DNA of 64,000 nucleotides from Paenibacillaceae bacterium. GTDB lineage: Bacteria > Bacillota > Bacilli > Paenibacillales > Paenibacillaceae. This document shows, in pieces, positions 34,365 to 44,208 of the stretch. The translations under genes were made by a program, and so were the position numbers. Location of the stretch: assembly GCA_900766135.1 (NCBI GenBank), contig CAAFUF010000043.1, positions 151,603-215,602 of the forward strand, written 5' to 3'. Positions within the stretch are counted from its first letter, which is position 1. Every line of letters starts with the position of its first letter. The notes under the pieces are model-generated. The model saw nothing but the letters and a program-made list of their open reading frames with translations, was not told the origin of the DNA and searched no databases.

Positions 34365-35174
34365 TTAGCTTCCCGTACTCTGGTATTTGGTGATGCCGTA
34401 CCGCCAAAACCGCAGGCTGGCGAATAAGCAAATGGCGGCGATGCCCGCCGTTGCCGCAATCACCCACGGTCCCATGTCCCCGCGCAAAATGTACAACGAC
34501 GGTACGTAGTTGACGAAGCCGACCGGGATGGCGAACAACAGCAGCGAGGACATCCATTTCGGATACAAGGTCAGCGGATATTGCGCGGCGGTGCGGGCCG
34601 CATCCTCCGTAATGTTCTGCAGCTCGACGATCCGGGTCGTCCAGAAGCCCACGCTCGCGGTGGCCAGCCCGATCGAGAACAGAATGACCGCCCCGGTCAG
34701 GATGATGAACAGCGTCACGATCACGGCGGTCCAGCCAACTTGTCCGCTGCGCATCATCGCTCCCAGCGCCCAGCAGAGAATGACTCCGCCCTGCAGCACC
34801 TCGGCGGGCATCAGCCGGAGCTTCAGCGGCATCAACGCCAACAGCAGCGGCATCGGCCGGGTAAGCAGTTGGTCGAGTTCGCCGCCGACGAGGTATTTTT
34901 CCAAATGATGCACTTCATCGGCAAACGTGCGGTAGATCGTTTTGGATAACGTCATCACCGCAAACAGGTACCCGATCTCGTACACCGACCACCCCCGGAT
35001 CGCGCCAAAGCGGTCCAACACGATGGCGACCATCAGAAATTCGGAGATTTGAACCAGCGCGGCCAGCAAGGTGCCTACAATAAAGTTGAACTTGTATTGC
35101 ATCCGGCTCCGGATGGTCGTGCGAACGAGCAGCCCGTATAGTCTTAGCCAGGAGCGTAATTTTGCCGAGTTCAT
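34365..35174 (-). CDS. ABC-2 type permease, second subunit
   Basis: The 269-residue protein has about six membrane helices (MQYKFNFIVGTLLAALVQISEFLMVAIV near the start; FILTGAVILFSIGLATASVGFW centrally; GPWVIAATAGIAAICLFASLRFW at the end). The ATG at 35174 overlaps the upstream permease stop codon (ATGA) and follows GGAGGTGCAGGGGGG. The two permeases would form the channel for the ATPase downstream. Family name: ABC-2 permease of unknown substrate. Confidence 0.87.
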   Translation of the reverse strand: MNSAKLRSWLRLYGLLVRTTIRSRMQYKFNFIVGTLLAALVQISEFLMVAIVLDRFGAIRGWSVYEIGYLFAVMTLSKTIYRTFADEVHHLEKYLVGGELDQLLTRPMPLLLALMPLKLRLMPAEVLQGGVILCWALGAMMRSGQVGWTAVIVTLFIILTGAVILFSIGLATASVGFWTTRIVELQNITEDAARTAAQYPLTLYPKWMSSLLLFAIPVGFVNYVPSLYILRGDMGPWVIAATAGIAAICLFASLRFWRYGITKYQSTGS

Positions 35175-35959
35175 CCCCCCTGCACCTCCACCTTCCGCCG
35201 CATCGGCCGGGTAGCCAGGAGGCATAACAACGTCATGAAGGCGCACCAAAATACCGTCCCCCCTAATGCGAAGACGTTTCCGTTTCCGAGATACAGCGTT
35301 GTCGGCACATACAGCAAATAAGGGTAAGGCGTGAGCCATGCGAAGGATTCAAGCCATCCGGGCAGCCATTCCAGCGGAATAAAAAAGCCGGCCAGCAAAT
35401 TGACCAGGGCGTGATGCCCCCAGTAAAACCATGACGACTCGGTGGTCCATAAAGCACTGATCCCGATGAGATAGTTGATGCAAATGGATAAGTAGGAGGC
35501 ACCAAGCAAGCCGGCGGCGGTGAACAGGACGGCAATTCCATCGCCCGGAACCGGTAGGGAAAAGACGAAAAAATACAGGAGATAAATCGGGATGGATTTG
35601 TACACGAGCTGGTAGGCGATTTGCCCCCATTCCTTGGCCATCGCGTGGGTGAACAGGTGAATGGGCCGCATCAGATCCAGGGCGATTTGCCCGGTCCTGA
35701 CGGATTGCGGAATGCCGAGGCCGTTCGTGATGAAACTGGTGATCCAGAGGGCGGACTGCGTGAAGGCGATGTAAGCGACCATACCTTGCGTTCCGTAGGT
35801 TCCCAGCGAGTGGTCCCGGCCCAGCCCGATCCAGATGCACGCGTACATGAAGCCGAACATGGCGCTTGCGATATTATGCACCAGGTGGGCTCCGCGGTAC
35901 TGCACATTGCGGACGTAGGCTTTGGAAGCCAGAGTGAAATAAAGCCCAGGGTTAAACAT
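35171..35959 (-). CDS. ABC-2 type permease, first subunit
   Basis: The 262-residue protein has about six helices (HNIASAMFGFMYACIWIGLG, MVAYIAFTQSALWITSFI, IPIYLLYFFVFSLPV, LLGASYLSICINYLIGISALW, HHALVNLLAGFFIPLEWLPGW, GGTVFWCAFMTLLCLLA) typical of ABC-2 export permeases. It overlaps the second permease by 4 bp. ATG 35959 (MFNPGLYFTL) follows a GGAGGTGTC site. It is the first gene of the exporter operon. Confidence 0.87.
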   Translation of the reverse strand: MFNPGLYFTLASKAYVRNVQYRGAHLVHNIASAMFGFMYACIWIGLGRDHSLGTYGTQGMVAYIAFTQSALWITSFITNGLGIPQSVRTGQIALDLMRPIHLFTHAMAKEWGQIAYQLVYKSIPIYLLYFFVFSLPVPGDGIAVLFTAAGLLGASYLSICINYLIGISALWTTESSWFYWGHHALVNLLAGFFIPLEWLPGWLESFAWLTPYPYLLYVPTTLYLGNGNVFALGGTVFWCAFMTLLCLLATRPMRRKVEVQGG

Positions 35960-36060
35960 TTGACACCTCCGATAAGCATGTTTAGAGCGAAAACTATCGC
36001 TCTCCGGACGGCGGACCCGTCCACTTCAGACAAGGCGAATATGAAAGAAGGACATTAGCA

Positions 36061-36215
36061 TACCGCAATTTTCAAGGCGTGGCAAGAAAATTCTTCCTGC
36101 CAAGCGGATCGACTTGAAATAGCGGAACTTTTACCGTTATTTAGGATTAATAAAATCCCCTTATTTCCTCCTAACGCAAGGATGAACGAGAAATAAGACC
36201 ATTTTTTACCGCTAT
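36061..36215. repeat. Degenerate palindromes in the gap before the ABC-2 operon
   Basis: ATAGCGG-(8)-CCGTTAT at 36119-36140 is a clear interrupted palindrome; half-copies TACCGC (36061) and TACCGCTAT (36207-36215) flank it, about 71 and 75 bp away. This resembles the other palindrome arrays but is less regular. No gene is seen in 35960-36284 other than the terminator at its left end. Confidence 0.4.
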
Positions 36216-36233
36216 GCGCGAAAAAACAACGCA

Positions 36234-36272
36234 AATAACCCCAACCTATACCTCGCAGTAGGCTGGGGTTAT
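36234..36272 (-). terminator. Terminator of the galactoside operon
   Basis: On the minus strand ATAACCCCAGCCTA and TAGGTTGGGGTTAT pair around a 9-base loop, 12 bp after the last stop codon of the long operon. Confidence 0.82.
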
Positions 36273-36284
36273 CCGTAAACAACG

Positions 36285-38393
36285 CTACGTTTCGCGTATT
36301 CGGTACAGCAGGCTGTCGAAGTCGCCGCGCAGCGGGAGCTCTAGGCCGATCTGCATCAGGCTCCGGCCGCTCCGGGTGCCGGGCAGCCCTTCGATCGCGT
36401 AGGATTTGTCCGGCGCGAGGCCTTGCAGGCATAGGCGGGGCAGACGATCGCCCAGCCGCTGCGAATGCAGGAAGGCCAGCAGCACGCTGTCCCCGCGGGC
36501 TTCATCCACGTACTGGACCGCCGTCACGCCCAGGTGGCCCAGCGCATCCAGCCGGAACTGGTCGCCGAACTGCACCAGCGGACGGATCGCTTTGTATTGC
36601 CGGACGAAGCCGGCCGCCTCTTCGAGCTCCGCGTCGCTCCAATGGTTCAGGTTCGCGCCGATGCCCAGCGTTCCCATCATGGCGCTGTGGAACCGGTACG
36701 GCAGCGACAGAACGCGGCGGTTCATCCCGGTGGGCGATTCGGTCACCCAACAGGTCATCATCTTCGGCGCATAAACATAGGAGAAGCCCTCCTGAATGCT
36801 TAGCCGGTCAAACGCATCGGTGTTATCGCTAGGCCAAGCTTGGTCGGCATACCGGAAGATGCCGAGGTCGATCCGCGAGCCCCCGCCGGCGCAGGTCTCA
36901 AATTCCACGTGCGGGAAACGCCGGCGCAATTCGGCCCAAATTTCATAGAGGCTTTGCACATGGCGAATCCAGATTTCCTTCTGGCGGTTCAACGGATGGT
37001 CCTTCATCCCCGGCTCCGTCACCGTCCGGTTCATGTCCCATTTGATGAACTTGATTTGGTGCCGGCTAAGCAGGTCGGTCATGAACTCCAGGATATAGCT
37101 TTTCACCTCCGGTTTGGAGATGTTTAGGAGCAGTTGGTTGCGCAATTCCGTCCGTCCCCGGTTCGGAAAATGGTACACCCAATCCGGGTGACTCCGGTAC
37201 AAGTCGCTGTCCGGATTCACCGCTTCGGGCTCCACCCAGATCCCGAATTCCATGCCAAGCTCATGTACCCGGTCGATCAACTCGCCAAGCCCGTTCGGGA
37301 ATTTCTCCCGGTTCACGACCCAGTCGCCGAGTCCCGCGCGGTCGTGGTTGCGCGCCCCGAACCAGCCGTCGTCGACGACGAACAGCTCGACGCCCAGCTT
37401 GGCCGCCCGCTCCGCCAGGGCCATTTGATCCTGCGCGTTTACATCGAAGTACGTCGCTTCCCAGGAGTTGAACAGCACCTTGCGAGGCTCCCGGCTTGGC
37501 AACACGTGATGATGCTGATAGCGATGCAACTGCCGGCTCATCCCGCCGAACCCGGCGGCGCTGTAACCGCCGATGAACATGGGGGCCGCAAAGGTCTCGC
37601 CGGGGCCGAGCAGCCACGTGCTGTCGAAGTCGTGAATGCCGCCGGTAACGCGCACGAGACCAAACGCGGATTGTTCGGCGACGATCTTCCAGTTACCGCT
37701 CCACGCCAGCGCCCCGAACCAAACGTCGCCGCGATCCTCCGCCGCCGTCCCGTCATCGACGGCAAACCACGGATTGGCATGGCCGTCCGTAAAGCCGCGA
37801 CGCGATTCCAGCACTTTTTTTCCCTCAGAAAGGAACGTACGGCGCAGCTGAAATTCGCCTGCCCATTTGCCGGTCACGTGCGTGAACCGGTAGTCCCGCA
37901 GCACCGGCATCGTCCAGGCTGCCGACTGGATCGTCTCCAGCAGCACCGGCTCGTCGCCTAAATTCGCGAAGCTAACGGTTCGTTCCAGCACGTCATGCTC
38001 GGAAAGGGCCGCATAACTCAAGCGAACCTCGAACGGATAAACCTCATCCCGAAACGTCAGTGTCAGCGTTTCTATCCCATTTTGCCGATCCACCAGGCAC
38101 CCGGTATATTGCGGGCAAAAATCACGTACCCCGTCCGGCCAAGTCACTTTCAGCGAAGGCTCGACATACCCGACGCCGCCCCAGAAGCTGAACTCCTCCG
38201 CCTCCCGTTCGATCTCCGCGTCAAAGGAGCTGTGCCCCCACGTTCCGAGCAGCGGTAGCGCCTCTGCCGGATCAATGGGCGCCCCCCAGTACAAATGCTG
38301 CAGGCGCCCCTTTTCATTGATGCCAAACACATAAGAGCTGCCTTTCATTTGCAGCGCGAAACCTTTATTTTGCTCATCCACCCATATTGCCAT
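36285..38393 (-). CDS. Alpha-galactosidase, glycoside hydrolase family 36
   Basis: The 702-residue enzyme shows the GH36 plan: an N-terminal beta-sandwich (about 1-290), a TIM barrel (about 310-620) and a short C-terminal domain. FIKWDMNR holds the nucleophile Asp, and the loop RYADQAWPSDNTDAFDRL holds the acid/base Asp; WEATYFDVN and VDDGWFGARN line the substrate pocket. It removes alpha-1,6-galactose from raffinose-, melibiose- or galactomannan-type oligosaccharides. No signal peptide, so it acts on imported sugar. It starts 5 bp after the previous gene with GAGG in the overlap, and it is the last gene of the operon that begins at 47761. Confidence 0.95.
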   Translation of the reverse strand: MAIWVDEQNKGFALQMKGSSYVFGINEKGRLQHLYWGAPIDPAEALPLLGTWGHSSFDAEIEREAEEFSFWGGVGYVEPSLKVTWPDGVRDFCPQYTGCLVDRQNGIETLTLTFRDEVYPFEVRLSYAALSEHDVLERTVSFANLGDEPVLLETIQSAAWTMPVLRDYRFTHVTGKWAGEFQLRRTFLSEGKKVLESRRGFTDGHANPWFAVDDGTAAEDRGDVWFGALAWSGNWKIVAEQSAFGLVRVTGGIHDFDSTWLLGPGETFAAPMFIGGYSAAGFGGMSRQLHRYQHHHVLPSREPRKVLFNSWEATYFDVNAQDQMALAERAAKLGVELFVVDDGWFGARNHDRAGLGDWVVNREKFPNGLGELIDRVHELGMEFGIWVEPEAVNPDSDLYRSHPDWVYHFPNRGRTELRNQLLLNISKPEVKSYILEFMTDLLSRHQIKFIKWDMNRTVTEPGMKDHPLNRQKEIWIRHVQSLYEIWAELRRRFPHVEFETCAGGGSRIDLGIFRYADQAWPSDNTDAFDRLSIQEGFSYVYAPKMMTCWVTESPTGMNRRVLSLPYRFHSAMMGTLGIGANLNHWSDAELEEAAGFVRQYKAIRPLVQFGDQFRLDALGHLGVTAVQYVDEARGDSVLLAFLHSQRLGDRLPRLCLQGLAPDKSYAIEGLPGTRSGRSLMQIGLELPLRGDFDSLLYRIRET

Positions 38394-38400
38394 GTCCTCA

Positions 38401-40488
38401 TCACCGTCCGCTGAGTTTGTATAATTTGGCTTCCGCCGGCGCCAGCTCTACGACCAGTTCGCCTGCGGCTTCATGCTCCGTGCCTTCCCACAAATCAACC
38501 ACCCGGTATGGCGCCTTCGGATCGAGTCCCGCCCGCGCCAGGGATATCGTCTTCCGGGCCGCTGTCGTTCCGTCGAAGTTAAACGCCGCCACATACAGCG
38601 CATCGCCGCCGTTTGTCCCTGAGCCGGGAGCCTCCAACACGAACACGTCGGCCGCCCGGTCGCCGAAGCCCCATTCCAGCGGCCGGAAGGTCCGCCCCAG
38701 ACGGGCGACATCCATCACCGCGCGGTTGCCCAGCCAGGCTTTGGCGCGCTCCGCCGCCCCTTCCTTGCGGAAGTCGTCGCCAAGCAGCAGCAGCGTTCCG
38801 GCGATGGCCGACGCCGTCAACCGGCTCCGCCCTTCGTGATGGCCCGTTGCTTCCTGGTTGAAGCTCTTGTACAACACCGTGTGGTCCGGGTCGTTGAAAC
38901 GATATAACGAATCGTTCATCCACCAGCCATAAGTCAGGGAATTCAGCAAATATTCGGTATCGCCGATTTGTCCGAACACGTCGCAGGATATGCGGCGGCT
39001 GTGAGCAAAGGCGTACGGAAAGAGCGGCGCGATCGACAGGTTGATGAAAAACGGCCGTCCCGCCGCCTCCGGCGACAACTTCGAAGCCAAATAAGACAAG
39101 CCGTGGCGGTAGGCGGCGATGCCGGTCGTGATGGCCGGATCATGATGCTTCCCTTCCAGCGCTCCATGCGCCATGAAGTCCAGTTTGATGTATTCGAAGC
39201 CTTCGCGGATGACCTTCTCCGTGAACCAATCAATCCGCTGCAAAGCCCCGGGATGCGTCGGATCGATCGCCAGACCACCGGCGATGTCGGCCACGATCTC
39301 TCCTTCCGCGTCGCGGAGCAGGATCTCGCCGTACGTATACTTGCCGTCCGTTCCCTCCACTTCGCGGCTGAATTGCTCCGGTCCGCCCCAGAACGCAAAC
39401 GGCGTCCAATACGTGCCCGGCTTGTGCCCGTTCGCCCGCACCCGGCGCAGCGCGTCGGCCATTTCCTCCTCCGTCAGCCGGTCCCAGAAGGCGTCGAAAT
39501 TGATATAGAGCGTGCCGTCGCTCTCAAAACCCAGCGGCTGCACCTCCCGTTTCAAAAAGTCGCTTGTCGACGTATACAGCTCGTAATCCAGCGTGCTCAT
39601 CGCCGCGGACCAGCTGTTCCAGCCAAATGGCACGCCGCCCTCCCATTTCAGCGGAGGTTCGACCGCCGCATTGGCCCGGCCATACGCCTCCAGCCCCTCG
39701 CGGTAGTCGTCATAGCACCCGGCGAATACGAGCGGAGACGCGACCCGGGGACCGCGTACATATCCGTGCGGCTGCGTATCGCGCGTCATCTCGCCCGCCG
39801 CTCCGGCATACAACTCGAACTCGTCCAGCTTGCCGGGCTGCTCGCTTCGGATGCGGATGCCGGTCTTCCACACGTCATGGGACACCGAGCCGGTCACGAA
39901 GCCTCGCCGGCTCCCCGGATAGAAGAGCGCGGCCGCTTCGTAGCTTTCCGTCTCCCAAGGCAGCGCCTTGGCGATGTAGCGTACCCATTTATCGTTATCG
40001 TAAGGGATGCGTAGGGCATGCAGTTGGTCCTCCCCGGACGACCCGCTGCCAGCGCTTTTTTCGAGTTCCAGCTTGGCCGACTTCAGCACCGCCACCCGGT
40101 TCAGCTTCATTCCGTCTCCACCGGTCACGACGACCCGGATCAAAAAGAACGGCTGCCGCTCATAAAGATAAAAATGCTGCTCTACCTCCGGCAAGCCGGG
40201 TTTCTCATGCCGAATCACGACCTGAACGCCTTGGCCGAAACGATCGTTCAGCTCCTTCGGCTCCCCGTACGCCTTATGGCTCCCGTACATGCCGGTATGA
40301 ACCTCCCGGCCTTGCCAGCGGAACGCGCTACGGATCCCGCTCCACTTAAGCGCGCCGCGGCAGATAAAGGCGAATTCGCCGCCGGCCAGATCATAGGTTA
40401 ATCGCGCAAGCCCGTTATCCAAATGCAATTGCGTATCCGATTCCGCCCAAAAGCGAATTTTTCCCCTATTAGGTCCGTCCATGGTCAT
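38401..40488 (-). CDS. Alpha-galactosidase-like glycoside hydrolase (clan GH-D)
   Basis: The 695-residue protein has an N-terminal beta domain, then a barrel beginning at VPFGWNSWSAAMSTLDYE. YIKLDFMAHG carries the probable nucleophile Asp, and RFNDPDH resembles the NDPDM loop of GH27 enzymes. It is a clear paralogue of the secreted enzyme at 59363-62506 (shared YIKLDF, INxSIAPLxPxAFAHxRR and NDPD), but lacks a signal peptide and extra domains. It is not a close relative of the classical GH36 enzyme downstream, so the two probably attack different linkages. ATG 40488 follows AAGGAG. Substrate within galactosides is inference from context. Confidence 0.85.
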   Translation of the reverse strand: MTMDGPNRGKIRFWAESDTQLHLDNGLARLTYDLAGGEFAFICRGALKWSGIRSAFRWQGREVHTGMYGSHKAYGEPKELNDRFGQGVQVVIRHEKPGLPEVEQHFYLYERQPFFLIRVVVTGGDGMKLNRVAVLKSAKLELEKSAGSGSSGEDQLHALRIPYDNDKWVRYIAKALPWETESYEAAALFYPGSRRGFVTGSVSHDVWKTGIRIRSEQPGKLDEFELYAGAAGEMTRDTQPHGYVRGPRVASPLVFAGCYDDYREGLEAYGRANAAVEPPLKWEGGVPFGWNSWSAAMSTLDYELYTSTSDFLKREVQPLGFESDGTLYINFDAFWDRLTEEEMADALRRVRANGHKPGTYWTPFAFWGGPEQFSREVEGTDGKYTYGEILLRDAEGEIVADIAGGLAIDPTHPGALQRIDWFTEKVIREGFEYIKLDFMAHGALEGKHHDPAITTGIAAYRHGLSYLASKLSPEAAGRPFFINLSIAPLFPYAFAHSRRISCDVFGQIGDTEYLLNSLTYGWWMNDSLYRFNDPDHTVLYKSFNQEATGHHEGRSRLTASAIAGTLLLLGDDFRKEGAAERAKAWLGNRAVMDVARLGRTFRPLEWGFGDRAADVFVLEAPGSGTNGGDALYVAAFNFDGTTAARKTISLARAGLDPKAPYRVVDLWEGTEHEAAGELVVELAPAEAKLYKLSGR

Positions 40489-40593
40489 CCAACTCCACTC
40501 CTTCTCCGCTTATTCGCACTCATTATAAGATCGAACTCCGCGGGGTTCCATAGAGCGATGTTCCGATCGATATCGGGAAATGACTTTTTTTGA

Positions 40594-42186
40594 TTATCGG
40601 TAATCCCGATACTCCTGAGGGGTGCAGCCAACTTGCTTCTTGAACAGGTACGTAAAATAGGCGGAAGTCTGGATGCCTACGCGATCGGCTACCTCGTAAA
40701 CCTTGATGTTCGGGTCGCGCAGCAGCTCTTTCGCCTGCCGGATGCGGGTTTCCTGGACGTATTCGGAAATCGTTTTGCCCATTTCCTTCTTGAACAGCAC
40801 GCTCAAATAACTGGCGTTCAAATTGAACTGCTCGCCCAGTTGCTTCACCGTCCAGTTGTCCTGCACCCGTTCGTCGATGAACGCGGCTACCTTCCGGATC
40901 AAATGGCGCTGCTGGTTCATCCGTTCCCGCGCCTCCACCGTCATATACCGATCCACGTACTCCATCAGAAATTCGATGATTTGTTCCGAGCTGCTGCAAT
41001 CCAGCATTTGGCGCCAAAGCACGATATTCGTTTCCCGGTCTGCCTCGCCGCCCCGCTGAAGCGTACGGATCAGCTCGCTGAGGAAGCTCATGCCGATGGC
41101 CTGAACGTAGGAAAAAGAAAGCTGTCCCGACAGCAGGTCAATGACCCGGTTCATCGTTTCCCGGACGGCGGCAGCATCTCCCCCCTCCATCTGACGAATG
41201 GCTTCCGGAATCCACTGCTCCCGTAGACGGTAATCATCCAACGCGCCGGCATCCGGCGTTTCTCCCCGCACGATTTGCCCATCGGCGATCAAGCGGGCCT
41301 GGGCCATACGGAACCTTATCTCCTTGTAGAGATCGGGGAGTTCCTTCCAATCGCTGACCGCCGGACTGCAGCCAATCGTTACGGTCGAGTCATGTTGTTC
41401 CTGCAAAATAACCTGAACGAACCTCAGCTGCTTCTCGGTCCGCGCGTTGTCCTCTGCCGACGGGTCCAGCATTAAAGCGGCGATTTCATCGGGAAACGTT
41501 TGCGCCAGCCAAACCGAACCGAACCCGGACAAGGCCACGTCGACTGTCTGGCGGAACGAGGCCGACAGCACGATCCGCTCCTCGGCCCGTTGCTTCAAGG
41601 ACAAAAAATGGTCCAGGCTGAACACAAACAGGCGTAATTCGCGAACCGCCGCAGGCAGTTCCATCAAGCCGTTCCAGGAAGCTTGCGTATCTTCCCCGGG
41701 GACAAGTCCGGCCAGCAGGTCGCTGAGGACGCGTTCCTGGACCAGGCGCTGGCTGCCTGACACTTTTCGCTTCAAATCTTCCGTCTGCTCGGCCAGCCTG
41801 CGCATGTTCACCAGCGTTTCCCGCATCGCCGTCAATCGGCTAGCCACTTCTTCCAGCTTCAATGGCTTGAGCACGTACCCTTGCGCCCCGACATGGATGG
41901 CATCCTGTACGAACTCGAACTCGTTGTATCCGCTGATCATCAGCACTTGAAGCCGGGGATGCAGCTCCTTCGCCCGGGCGACCAGCTCGATGCCGTTCAT
42001 GACGGGCATCGCGACGTCGGAAATCAGGACGTCGAAAGCCGTTTGGCGTATCGCTTCCAGCGCCTCTTCGCCCGATTCCCCCGTCTTCGGCTCCTCATAC
42101 CCTAGCTCCCGCCACGGAATGTAGCGCACCAAGCCCTGAATGTTGGAGGGCTCGTCATCTACGATCAGTACCTTCAGCAATTCCAT
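40594..42186 (-). CDS. YesN-type response regulator with AraC DNA-binding domain
   Basis: The 530-residue regulator has a receiver domain (Asp10-Asp11, phospho-acceptor Asp57 in LISDVAMP, Lys in VLKPLK), a long central region, and a C-terminal AraC double helix-turn-helix (about 430-528; WTVKQLGEQFNLNASYLSVLFKKEMG and KVYEVADRVGIQTSAYFTYLFKKQVG). The partner kinase is the gene directly upstream, 6 bp away. It probably activates the operon containing the transporter and alpha-galactosidases when sugar is sensed outside. Confidence 0.94.
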   Translation of the reverse strand: MELLKVLIVDDEPSNIQGLVRYIPWRELGYEEPKTGESGEEALEAIRQTAFDVLISDVAMPVMNGIELVARAKELHPRLQVLMISGYNEFEFVQDAIHVGAQGYVLKPLKLEEVASRLTAMRETLVNMRRLAEQTEDLKRKVSGSQRLVQERVLSDLLAGLVPGEDTQASWNGLMELPAAVRELRLFVFSLDHFLSLKQRAEERIVLSASFRQTVDVALSGFGSVWLAQTFPDEIAALMLDPSAEDNARTEKQLRFVQVILQEQHDSTVTIGCSPAVSDWKELPDLYKEIRFRMAQARLIADGQIVRGETPDAGALDDYRLREQWIPEAIRQMEGGDAAAVRETMNRVIDLLSGQLSFSYVQAIGMSFLSELIRTLQRGGEADRETNIVLWRQMLDCSSSEQIIEFLMEYVDRYMTVEARERMNQQRHLIRKVAAFIDERVQDNWTVKQLGEQFNLNASYLSVLFKKEMGKTISEYVQETRIRQAKELLRDPNIKVYEVADRVGIQTSAYFTYLFKKQVGCTPQEYRDYR

Positions 42187-42192
42187 GTCTTC

Positions 42193-44019
42193 TCAGCCCC
42201 TTCTTCGGATGACGGGCGGCTCGGTACATGCCGGAAACCGGATCGTTGCCCGCGTCCAGGCTCCTGCTTCGCTGTCCAGCTTCAATGCCGCACTCTCGCC
42301 AAAATATAAGGCTAACCGCTCCCGGATGTTCGCCGTCCCGAACCCGTTCCCGCTGCCGAGATAAATCCCTGCCTCCAGCGCGGCCAGCATCTCCGGCGCG
42401 ATCCCTTGGCCGTTATCGAACACCGACATGACGATGCAACCCCCCTCCTGCTTCACAGCGATTCGAATCACGGCATCCCCCCGTCGTGTGATGGCCCCGT
42501 GCGCATAACAGTTCTCCACGATCGGCTGAAGCAGGGTTTTCAGCGTGTACAAGGAGCCTGTCTGCTCGTCGATGTCCCATTCGAGCCGGACCCGCTCCGG
42601 ATACCGCAGTTGCTGTACCTCCAGATACGCCTTCACATGCTCCAGCTCCTCGCGAATGGGAATGACCGCGACCTGGTTGTTTAACGTCTGCCGGTAAAAG
42701 GTGGTCAACGCATCGATGATGCGAACCTGCTCGCCGTCTTCCGCGTCCAGCGCACGCCAACGCAGCAAGCTCAAGGAGTTGTAGATAAAATGCGGATTGA
42801 TCTGCGCCTGCATTGCCTTAAAGGCTTGTTCCCTTTCCTGCAGGCTCGTTGTTCGGATGTCTTCAACCAATCCCCCAAGCCGTTCCGACATGGAGTTGAA
42901 CATGAGTTCCAGGTCGCCGAGTTCGTCCTGGACCTTGTTGCGGATCGTCACGTCGAATTCGCCGCGCGACAAGTCGGACATGCGATGACCCAGACGCCGG
43001 ATGCGCCGGACGACGTTATTCATAATCGTCGTGATCAGGAACATCGACAACGCCAGCAGGAGAACGGCCGTCCCGGCGATCAGCGCCAGCAAAGTGATGC
43101 TCCGCCCATCCATATATTTCATCTGCGTTAATGCGACGACATACCAACCGGAGGTAAGCGGTTCAAGCGTAACAAGCTGCTTCGTTCCGGTTAGGTCATA
43201 AACATCGACCCGGTCGTCCCCGTTCCCGTTTGTTCCTCCGCTCGCCCTGTCGTCCGTCCCGCCGTCCTCCGGCCAACCTTCCGCCAGAACGCGACGGTCG
43301 ATCTTATCCTGTTCGGTCGTGGCCAATATGCGTTTTTCCTCATCTACAATGTAAAAGCTCCCGTCATCGGCAAATGGGTGCCTCAACAAATTGCCAAACA
43401 CGACGTTGTAGTCCAGCAAAATATACACCATGCCAAGCGGCTCTCCGGCGTTGTTCAAGATTTTGCTCGTCAGCACGATCCGTCCGGGATGATCCGGTGC
43501 CGTGCTCCAGAGCAGGAGCGTAGAGGAAGCCATCGTCTTCCCGTACCAGTCCCGTTCGTCCAGTCCGGACAGAAGCCGATGCTGCGGCCGCCACAGGAGC
43601 CGTCCGTCCTCCACCAAGGTATCGTTGGTATGATAGATGCGAAAATCAACGATTCCGGGTAAATATTTGCTCGTTAGCATGAAATTGCGATCCAGATAGT
43701 CGACGGTGTCGATGATCTGCGTCATGTCCGCGTATTCCCGCCCCAGCCGGGCAATGAGCTCGCTGTCGGTCGCCGTGCGGATCGCCAGCAAATCGTAGCT
43801 TTTCTTACTGTAATCGACGTTGATCGCGGTTTGCTTGATCGATTCTTCGACGGTCGCCACGTAATTTTCGTGAAAGCTGCGCACGACGATTCCCATCGTA
43901 ACGCCTCCGAGAATCAGGCTGGGCACCAGTAGAATCAAGCCGTACATGATGAAAATTTTCCTCCGGAGGTTCATCCCCCGGGTGAAGCGGATCACGCGGT
44001 TTTCCAGCCATACTCTCAC
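42193..44019 (-). CDS. YesM-type sensor histidine kinase
   Basis: The 608-residue kinase has two membrane helices (about 17-38 and 315-340) enclosing a roughly 275-residue extracellular Cache-like sensor, then a HAMP domain, the His_kinase (PF06580) segment with QAQINPHFIYNSL carrying the phosphorylated His, and an ATPase domain (NCYAHGAITRRGD, DNGQGIAPEM, GNGFGTANIRERL). These kinases sense extracellular sugar, often through the binding protein of the same operon. GTG 44019 follows AAGGAG by 10 bp. The response regulator follows after 6 bp. Confidence 0.93.
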   Translation of the reverse strand: MRVWLENRVIRFTRGMNLRRKIFIMYGLILLVPSLILGGVTMGIVVRSFHENYVATVEESIKQTAINVDYSKKSYDLLAIRTATDSELIARLGREYADMTQIIDTVDYLDRNFMLTSKYLPGIVDFRIYHTNDTLVEDGRLLWRPQHRLLSGLDERDWYGKTMASSTLLLWSTAPDHPGRIVLTSKILNNAGEPLGMVYILLDYNVVFGNLLRHPFADDGSFYIVDEEKRILATTEQDKIDRRVLAEGWPEDGGTDDRASGGTNGNGDDRVDVYDLTGTKQLVTLEPLTSGWYVVALTQMKYMDGRSITLLALIAGTAVLLLALSMFLITTIMNNVVRRIRRLGHRMSDLSRGEFDVTIRNKVQDELGDLELMFNSMSERLGGLVEDIRTTSLQEREQAFKAMQAQINPHFIYNSLSLLRWRALDAEDGEQVRIIDALTTFYRQTLNNQVAVIPIREELEHVKAYLEVQQLRYPERVRLEWDIDEQTGSLYTLKTLLQPIVENCYAHGAITRRGDAVIRIAVKQEGGCIVMSVFDNGQGIAPEMLAALEAGIYLGSGNGFGTANIRERLALYFGESAALKLDSEAGAWTRATIRFPACTEPPVIRRRG

Positions 44020-44208
44020 GCCAACTGCACTCCTTCCCCTCAGATGATGAGTGGAACCTTTACTTTGCGTCGGCTTACGCGAATCAAGGGAAGTATAACC
44101 GCGCTCCACAACGCAAAAACAGGGCTGACCCCGATCCTTCCATCGATCGGGGCAACCTTGTTTCCAGCGTCCGGCATTGCTAACTTCCGCAGGGATAAGC
44201 CAGCCGTT

